A DNA stretch of 55,850 nucleotides from Verrucomicrobiales bacterium (lineage in GTDB: Bacteria > Verrucomicrobiota > Verrucomicrobiia > Limisphaerales > UBA9464), in NCBI GenBank assembly GCA_027490985.1, contig JAIXXC010000293.1, positions 1-55,850 on the forward strand, written 5' to 3'. Below the pieces are notes generated by a model. The model saw nothing but the letters and a program-made list of their open reading frames with translations. It was not told the origin of the DNA and searched no databases. The translations under genes were made by a program, and so were the position numbers. Shown one piece after another: positions 50,533 through 55,850 of the stretch; the first letter of the stretch is position 1; each line of letters starts with the position of its first letter.

Positions 50533-51090
50533 ATGACCCGCGAGGGGCGTCACGGAAACTCCCCATATCCCGGATGGTTGAGTTTCAGCGGACCCGTGAC
50601 ACCTTGGGGAGTGCCGTTTTCCAAACTCAGTCGAACCACGGAGGCCGCTGTCGGCTACTTCGAGCTCGGAATGATCGAGGCGGCCCTGCAGGAATTGGAT
50701 CAGCTCTCCCCCGGCGATCAACGGGAGCCCGAGGTGCTGGAACTGCGGTCGGTGATCCATCAGCACACCGGCCAATGGTCCGAGGCGGCCCGCGCTTTCC
50801 AAGCCTTGTGCGCCCGTCGTGATGCCGATGTGGAGCACTTCATCGGCTGGGGTTGCTGTCTCTACGAACTCGGCGCCTACGAAGAAGCCCGTCAGGCCCT
50901 GCTCTCGGCCCCGGAGGCGATGCATCGAAACGGGCTCTGGAATTTCCACCTCGCCTGCTACGAAGCGCTGGCCGGTCACGGCGAGGCTGCGCGCAAACGG
51001 GTGCAACTGGCCATCCGGTTGGATCCCTGCCTGCGACACATGGCCCAGCAGAACTCCAACCTGGCCCCCCTGCTGAAGCCGGTTTCCTGA
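50533..51090 (+). CDS. Small cytoplasmic TPR protein
   Basis: The 185-aa frame from the ATG at 50533 has an unusual first 26 residues (Gly/Pro-rich). A GTG at 50611 (VPFSKLSRTTEAA), preceded by GGGGA, may be the real start, giving 159 aa. Tetratricopeptide helices follow: AVGYFELGMIEAALQELDQL, EVLELRSVIHQHTGQWSEAA, HFIGWGCCLYELGAYEEARQ, and ACYEALAGHGEAARKRVQLA. It has no signal peptide. It is probably a protein-interaction module, and no partner can be named. Confidence 0.75.
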   Translation: MTREGRHGNSPYPGWLSFSGPVTPWGVPFSKLSRTTEAAVGYFELGMIEAALQELDQLSPGDQREPEVLELRSVIHQHTGQWSEAARAFQALCARRDADVEHFIGWGCCLYELGAYEEARQALLSAPEAMHRNGLWNFHLACYEALAGHGEAARKRVQLAIRLDPCLRHMAQQNSNLAPLLKPVS

Positions 51091-51120
51091 TCGATCCGGC
51101 CGAGGCGATTTACCGCCCCG

Positions 51121-51145
51121 CCCACCAGGCCCACCAGGCCCACCC
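51121..51145. repeat. Short tandem repeat CCCACCAGG, 2.7 copies
   Basis: A 9-bp unit is repeated at 51121-51129 and 51130-51138 with a partial third copy, in the 67-bp gap between the convergent TPR and SIS genes. No stable hairpin is seen. Confidence 0.5.
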
Positions 51146-51157
51146 AAAGTCGGCCGC

Positions 51158-52261
51158 TCAACCCGTGACCGTGGGCCCGGAGTAATCGTACAGCGGACCA
51201 TCCAGGCCGCGCCCGGGCCATCCCACCTGATCGATCCCCTCGCCCTCCACCCCGCGGAGCAGCGGCTCGGCGAACACCCCCTCGGCCTCGAAGACCAAAA
51301 GATCGATCGGCGACACCAGTCCGGAGGCGGTGGCGTGGCACTCGAGAGACGCCGCCCGGCACAGAGCCCGGATCCTGCGGAGTTGCTCGCCCTCGGGCTC
51401 GCCGGCCCGATGCAGCACCACCACCGGCCTCGGTGACGCGGCCAGCTGCTGGAAGGGACCATGGGCGAACTGCAGCAGTTCCTGAAGGTCCGGAGCCGGA
51501 CGGAACAGCCCCTCGACGAACTTGAAGACGAGGTTCTGGAGATGACCGCACAGGTCGGGCGAGGCCAACAAGGCGAAGCCCCGACCAAAGACCTCCGGGT
51601 CCATCCGCGGCCAGGCTATCCGGCCGGCATCCCATCCCGACCGGAACGCCTGGGCCGCCGCGACACCCACGGCGGCGGGTCCGCCGGGCAAAGTCTCTCC
51701 GGCCAGAGCGCCCACCCAGAGACGGGCCGCCAAAAACCCCAGCGCCGGACCCACCACGCGGATCAACAGGGTGTATTCATCCTCCAGAGGAAACCGGATC
51801 ACCTCGGCTCCCTCGGCCAGCAGCCCCCGGAGACATTCGGCGCGGTCCGCTTTGCCGCTCCGGTGGAGTCCCTCCAGGGTCGACGCCGTGAACAGCACCG
51901 TTGCGCCGAAGTCGCCCCGACGGCCCAGGGCGATCCGGGCGTGGGCCGACAAGCCCTGACTGAAGACCACCAGCGTGCGGTCGCCATGACGGCCCGGTTC
52001 CGGACTCAACAGGGCTCCGGTGGGCACGAACTCCGCCGGAATGTCCGTGAAGCGGTTGAGCAACCAGACCAGGTATCGGGCATGGGCCTCGGAGCTGCCC
52101 AGACCGGTGGCCACGACACGCCGCGGACGGATCCGGGGAGCGGCCGCCAGCGCCGCCTCCGGAGAAGCGGCCCATCGCTCGAGGAGATCGGGAATGGACT
52201 GCAACCGTTCGCGCAGGAGATCGACGCCACGATCCGAGGAACCGGCCGGTGAAGACGGCAT
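51158..52261 (-). CDS. SIS-domain sugar isomerase/deaminase-like protein
   Basis: The 367-aa cytoplasmic protein carries paired SIS phosphosugar-binding domains. The first has VVATGLGSSEAHARYLVWLL and LVVFSQGLSAHARIAL, where GlmS-like proteins have the phosphate-binding Ser/Thr loop. The second has LVFKFVEGLFRPAPDLQEL and FAHGPFQQLA. It resembles the isomerase half of GlmS and related AgaS/FrlB-type proteins, without a glutaminase domain. The substrate is unknown, probably an amino sugar phosphate. It follows the L,D-transpeptidase gene by 124 bp on the same strand. Confidence 0.78.
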   Translation of the reverse strand: MPSSPAGSSDRGVDLLRERLQSIPDLLERWAASPEAALAAAPRIRPRRVVATGLGSSEAHARYLVWLLNRFTDIPAEFVPTGALLSPEPGRHGDRTLVVFSQGLSAHARIALGRRGDFGATVLFTASTLEGLHRSGKADRAECLRGLLAEGAEVIRFPLEDEYTLLIRVVGPALGFLAARLWVGALAGETLPGGPAAVGVAAAQAFRSGWDAGRIAWPRMDPEVFGRGFALLASPDLCGHLQNLVFKFVEGLFRPAPDLQELLQFAHGPFQQLAASPRPVVVLHRAGEPEGEQLRRIRALCRAASLECHATASGLVSPIDLLVFEAEGVFAEPLLRGVEGEGIDQVGWPGRGLDGPLYDYSGPTVTG

Positions 52262-52385
52262 GTCGGAGGCCTACGCCGGGTCGGGGCGGAAGGCAATGCA
52301 AGGGAGCATCTTTTTCATCGCGACAAACCCGGCGCACCGATGACCGATCCCACGGGAACAACGCCGGACGATCGGTTGGACCGGC

Positions 52386-53876
52386 TCAGCGATCCGGAGT
52401 CGGCAGTCCATCGGAGCCCGTGGGTTCCCCAGAACCGGACGATCGGCCCGTCGGGATCACCGGGGCCGTCACGGCGTTGGTGACCGAGGTGGTGTTGGTG
52501 GCCTGGGTCGACGGGTTCGACGGGGTTGACGGGCTTGGGGTCATCGCCGAGACAGGCGAGACCGGTGTCGCCACCGGAGCCTCGCCTTCGACACGGACGG
52601 GCAGGCCGGGCCAGGCCATGCGACGCAACAACTCGGCATTCCAGTTGGCCAGACGGAAGCAGCCATGGCTCTCGGTGCGACCCACCTCCTCGGGCTTGGG
52701 TGTTCCGTGGATCCCGTAGCCCGTGCGGTTGAGGCCGATCCAGGCCACCCCCACCGGATTGTTGGGGCCGGGCGGGATGCGCAGCTTGCGACCCACCGTG
52801 CGCGATTCGGGCGACTCGGGGAACACCTCCGGATCCCAAGTGTAATCCGGGTTCGGCGCGGTCACCACCACCTGGAGGTCGCCGACCGGACGCTTCTCCA
52901 CCCGACGCGCGATACTGCAGGGAAAGTGCGCGATGAGTTGACCCGAGGTGTCGAAGACCCTCAGGAAACGCCCCGGAAGGCTGATGCGAATCAGGGCCGC
53001 CCGGCGCGCGGCGACCGGGGGCACGACGGGGACCGTGAGCATCGTGCCTTCGAGCGGCTGGCTCCAGTCCACCCCGGGGTTGAGACGGCGCAGCAACGCG
53101 GGATGGGACTGGAACCGCTCGGCCAAACGCTCCAGCAGCGTCTCATGCTCCAAGCCGGGCACCTGCGACTTGCCGACCCAGTTCTCCGGCAGAGGGGCCA
53201 ACCGCAGCAGATCGCCCGCGACGACCTGATACGACGCCCAAGGAGAACGCGGGAGGATGAGGGCCTTGCGAGTGTTGCGATCGAGCCACCCGGTCTGGGT
53301 CAGCCCTTGTTGCGATTGGAACGCCTTGAGTGCCGCGGCCGTCTGGGCGCCTCCCACGCCGTCGATCGAGCCCGAGGAGATTCCCAGTGCGGCCAGGGCG
53401 ATCTGCGCCTCCAGTTCATTGGTGACCCCACGGGGAACCCACGCCACCGGGCTGTTGGAGGGCGACAGTCCGGGTCCTTCGACGGAGGCGCGCAGGATCT
53501 GGGTGGACAAGATCACGGGGGCCGAGGTGATTGCCGCAAGCGACGGGGGCGGATTGGATCCCAGCTCGGTCGGAGGCGACGGCACCGTGACCGGAGGCAC
53601 TGCGACCGTCCGGGAAAGCGGCACCTCACCGGGCGTTGTCGCCGGAGGTACCGAAACCGCCGGGGCCCCCGATGGGGGGGCGGCCGGGGTGGCCGGGGTG
53701 GCAGCGATCGATGGGGTCGAAGGGGGCTTCGTCGGAGCGCTCGAAGCACCTCCCGGGATCAGGGCCTGCCAGAGCGCCCAAGCCAGCACGCCCACCAGTG
53801 CCCCGATCAGAACGAGCGGGGCCCACCCTTTCGGGACACGCGACTTCGACGATTCGGTTCGGGACTTCGAGGCCAT
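52386..53876 (-). CDS. L,D-transpeptidase (YkuD) with peptidoglycan-binding and LysM-like domains
   Basis: The 496-aa protein has a signal-anchor (about 19-41) and a Pro/Ala/Ser-rich linker to about residue 130. A peptidoglycan-binding repeat (about 150-205, GSIDGVGGAQTAAALKAFQ) and a LysM-like segment (about 215-290) follow. The YkuD domain has GYGIHGTP (His390) and TESHGCFRLAN (His404, catalytic Cys406). Such enzymes form 3-3 cross-links in peptidoglycan or attach proteins to it. The last 60 residues are a Ser/Thr/Pro-rich tail. It lies 29 bp behind a small membrane protein gene on the same strand. Confidence 0.93.
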   Translation of the reverse strand: MASKSRTESSKSRVPKGWAPLVLIGALVGVLAWALWQALIPGGASSAPTKPPSTPSIAATPATPAAPPSGAPAVSVPPATTPGEVPLSRTVAVPPVTVPSPPTELGSNPPPSLAAITSAPVILSTQILRASVEGPGLSPSNSPVAWVPRGVTNELEAQIALAALGISSGSIDGVGGAQTAAALKAFQSQQGLTQTGWLDRNTRKALILPRSPWASYQVVAGDLLRLAPLPENWVGKSQVPGLEHETLLERLAERFQSHPALLRRLNPGVDWSQPLEGTMLTVPVVPPVAARRAALIRISLPGRFLRVFDTSGQLIAHFPCSIARRVEKRPVGDLQVVVTAPNPDYTWDPEVFPESPESRTVGRKLRIPPGPNNPVGVAWIGLNRTGYGIHGTPKPEEVGRTESHGCFRLANWNAELLRRMAWPGLPVRVEGEAPVATPVSPVSAMTPSPSTPSNPSTQATNTTSVTNAVTAPVIPTGRSSGSGEPTGSDGLPTPDR

Positions 53877-53905
53877 GGATCAGAATCGGAACGAGGCTCG
53901 GGGCA

Positions 53906-54361
53906 TCACACATCGATGAGGGGACCACCGCCGTCCTCATCCTGCTTCTTGGGCCGACGGCGTCCGGTCGATCCGCGGATGCTGCCCTGGAACTGCACCT
54001 TGGCCCCGCGTCCCAGGAAGCCATTGACCACCAGCGAAACGACGCTGATGACCACCCCGCCCCAGAAGGCCGATCCGAAACCGTCCACGACGAAGCCGGG
54101 CTGGAGCATCCCTCCGACCAGGCTCAGGAGCACCGCATTGATGACCATCACGAACAGGCCGAGGCTGAAGATGAGGAGCGGGAGCGAAATCACCATCAGC
54201 AGCGGCCGCACGAAGGCGTTGAGCAACCCCAGCAGCAGCGACGCCTCCAACAGCGCGCCGAAAGACTGGTGACGGATCCCGTCCACCCAGACATCGGCCA
54301 ACAGAACACCGATGGTGGTCACCAACCAGCGTTGCAGGAATTTGATCAAAGCCTCCGGCAT
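53906..54361 (-). CDS. Small four-helix membrane protein, PF04020 (phage holin 4_2/YvlD) family
   Basis: The 151-aa protein has about four membrane helices and the family motifs LVTTIGVLLADVWVDGI, LLGLLNAFVRPLLMVISLPL and FVMVINAVLLSLV. A basic, Gly-rich cytoplasmic tail (RRRPKKQDEDGGG) follows. The holin label is historical; members are ordinary chromosomal proteins linked to envelope stress. It sits between the GxGYxYP and L,D-transpeptidase genes with gaps of about 30 bp, so one transcript is likely. Confidence 0.88.
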   Translation of the reverse strand: MPEALIKFLQRWLVTTIGVLLADVWVDGIRHQSFGALLEASLLLGLLNAFVRPLLMVISLPLLIFSLGLFVMVINAVLLSLVGGMLQPGFVVDGFGSAFWGGVVISVVSLVVNGFLGRGAKVQFQGSIRGSTGRRRPKKQDEDGGGPLIDV

Positions 54362-54392
54362 GGGATCGAGGATAGCCCAAGGGGCGCCCGAG

Positions 54393-55850
54393 TCAGTCGC
54401 CTTTCTTGCCGTCGCGACTCGGAGCTTCGGCCGCCATCAGTTCGAAGAACTCCGAGGCCGTGACCACCCGCACCCCGGGTGGCAATCCCGCCACGGTGCG
54501 ACCGATGGCTCCCATGGGTCCGCCCGATTCGCGGAACGACCAGGCATGGACATTGACCAGGGCGAAGGCATCCGCACCCGCGTCGGCTCCCGCCGGCAGG
54601 CTCCCGATATTCCGGGCCACGCCCTCGGGGAGAGACTCCGGGCGGAAGCCCCCGGAGGGATTCCGGAACTCCCACAAGAGGAACCGGTAGGCGACGCGGG
54701 GCTTTCCCCGGTGCCATCGCACGGCCCCACGGCCCCGGTTGTACGGAGCGTAGTCCTTGTACAGGACGCCCTGGATTTCCGGTCGATCCAGCCAAACGTC
54801 GGAGGGATCCGGCCCGTCACCCGCATTGAGCAGGGTCACCAGCGGCCAGTGGACCCGGGCGACCGATCGGGCCGTCTCGGCGGCGGCGGCCTGGCGATCG
54901 GGCAGGAGTCCCGGGAATTGATAACCGTAACCACTGGGGCCCGCGATGAAGTCGTCCGACGGCGTGGCCGAGCGGAGGATCCGCTCCAGGACCCGGGGGG
55001 CCGCGATCCGGGCCTCGGGCGGCATCTCCCAGGTCACGGCGAACCGCCCCCGGAGGGGACTGGCCCAGAAACCCGGATCGTCCACGAACCGCCCACCCAC
55101 CCACTGCAGGTTGTCGCCATCGGTGACCACAAAGGCCACCACCCGCTCGCCGGGCTGGCGTGCCCGGGGTTTGGCAGGCCGCGGTGGCACCGGCAACGCC
55201 GCCGGCAGATGACGGAGCGCCGACAGGTTCAGCGACCAGTCGGCCGGGATGACCGCTCCCCCGCCCCGACTCACCTCGCCCACGAACTCCAGTTCGTCAC
55301 GCCCCCAGCCGAAGACCCGGGTGTGCGGACCCAACGCCTGCACCTGGTGGATCCGCTCGGAGGCCGTCTCGGCGTAGACCGTCCAGGCTCCGAGACTGAT
55401 GGCCAGATCCCGCAGGTGCAGCGTCTTGGAGGGCTCTTGATGGACCATCACCCCGCGGGCCACCCGGGCCCGGGTCTCGACCCACAGGGTGGCGGTCGAA
55501 CGGGAACGGGCATCGGCCAGCACGGGCCATCCTTCGGCCACCAGTCGATCGACCAGCGAGGGGTCGGCCACCACCGCGTTGGTCAAACCCGCCAGCGTGG
55601 TGGCGCCATTGAGCGATTCGGTGCCCACCTGACCGATGATCAGACCAGCGAAGGCCTGCCGGTATTCCCTCAGCAGCGACCAGGGACCGCTCGCTTCGCG
55701 CAGGACCCAACCCTCGCCGCGCAAGTCGTCGAGGATGCGGGCGTTCATGCCGGGGCCCTGGACCCACACCACCGCTCCCGTGCGGTTGAGGACTCCCTGG
55801 ATCGAGGCCAGCAACACCCTCTCCGGCCCGTCGAGGCCCTGCGGATCGAC
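54393..55850 (-). CDS. GxGYxYP-domain protein (putative glycoside hydrolase), N-terminus beyond window
   Basis: At least 485 codons are open to the window edge, with no start. The visible N-terminus (DPQGLDGPERVLLASIQGVLN) matches the usual opening of this family, so only a few dozen residues including any signal peptide are missing. The family name motif is seen as GPSGYGYQFP. Other conserved stretches are VVAFVVTDGDNLQWV, FAVTWEMPPE and GVLYKDYAPYNRGRG. These proteins are predicted polysaccharide-active enzymes with a central TIM-like domain (PF14323), with no well-defined substrate. The gene heads the minus-strand envelope group. Confidence 0.88.
   Translation of the reverse strand, partial: VDPQGLDGPERVLLASIQGVLNRTGAVVWVQGPGMNARILDDLRGEGWVLREASGPWSLLREYRQAFAGLIIGQVGTESLNGATTLAGLTNAVVADPSLVDRLVAEGWPVLADARSRSTATLWVETRARVARGVMVHQEPSKTLHLRDLAISLGAWTVYAETASERIHQVQALGPHTRVFGWGRDELEFVGEVSRGGGAVIPADWSLNLSALRHLPAALPVPPRPAKPRARQPGERVVAFVVTDGDNLQWVGGRFVDDPGFWASPLRGRFAVTWEMPPEARIAAPRVLERILRSATPSDDFIAGPSGYGYQFPGLLPDRQAAAAETARSVARVHWPLVTLLNAGDGPDPSDVWLDRPEIQGVLYKDYAPYNRGRGAVRWHRGKPRVAYRFLLWEFRNPSGGFRPESLPEGVARNIGSLPAGADAGADAFALVNVHAWSFRESGGPMGAIGRTVAGLPPGVRVVTASEFFELMAAEAPSRDGKKGD

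Overview
This is a GC-rich stretch of bacterial chromosome, closely packed with genes on both strands. It shows no phage, plasmid, tRNA, rRNA or CRISPR signature. The gene content points to a Gram-negative member of the Verrucomicrobiota, probably Pedosphaera/Limisphaera-like; this is inference. KdsA and a TonB-dependent receptor imply an outer membrane with Kdo-containing LPS. Two sialate O-acetylesterase-type SGNH hydrolases, a DUF1080 (3-keto-disaccharide hydrolase fold) protein, a BNR sialidase-like protein, a GxGYxYP protein and a PEP-hydrolase-family TIM barrel are typical of that phylum.

Layout. 1-378 is a 137-bp tandem repeat cut by the window edge. It is followed by a small secreted EF-hand protein and a 600-bp stretch with no convincing gene. 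1.5-4.3 kb holds PEP carboxylase (-). 4.6-11.6 kb is a three-gene + strand unit: a 1476-aa envelope protein of unknown function, an MBOAT O-acyltransferase and a DltD/AlgJ-like SGNH protein, probably an envelope acylation system. 11.7-19.7 kb has an M28 peptidase, a glycine-rich WHxH protein, an APC permease, a possible 176-bp inverted-repeat element, Tex and a BNR protein. 19.7-27.1 kb (-) has a membrane-anchored repeat protein, a modular trypsin-like protease, and a two-component system behind a TPR-like exported protein.

27.2-33.3 kb holds a GDSL-type esterase facing a nucleoside-salvage group. That group is a TonB-dependent receptor, an intrinsic terminator, a purine nucleoside permease-family lipoprotein and an exported adenosine deaminase that overlaps the lipoprotein gene by 4 bp. 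33.4-36.8 kb has an unusual duplicated GTP cyclohydrolase II and CTP synthase. 36.9-43.9 kb has a DUF1080 protein, a two-domain CbiX-type chelatase, a CusF-SCO lipoprotein, a PEP-hydrolase-family protein, RidA, TrpE and a WecG/TagA glycosyltransferase.

43.9-46.3 kb is a LysR regulator divergent from an NrtA/NasS-like protein that lacks a signal peptide, with a T-N11-A box between them. 46.2-51.1 kb holds a second sialate esterase, a transglutaminase, KdsA, a TatD hydrolase (its frame overlaps kdsA by 119 bp) and a TPR protein. 51.2-55.85 kb (-) is a possible envelope operon: a GxGYxYP protein cut by the window edge, a PF04020 membrane protein, an L,D-transpeptidase and a SIS-domain protein.

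The strongest leads for new biology are the giant protein/MBOAT/SGNH unit, the half-degenerate GTP cyclohydrolase II and the receptor/NUP/ADA group.
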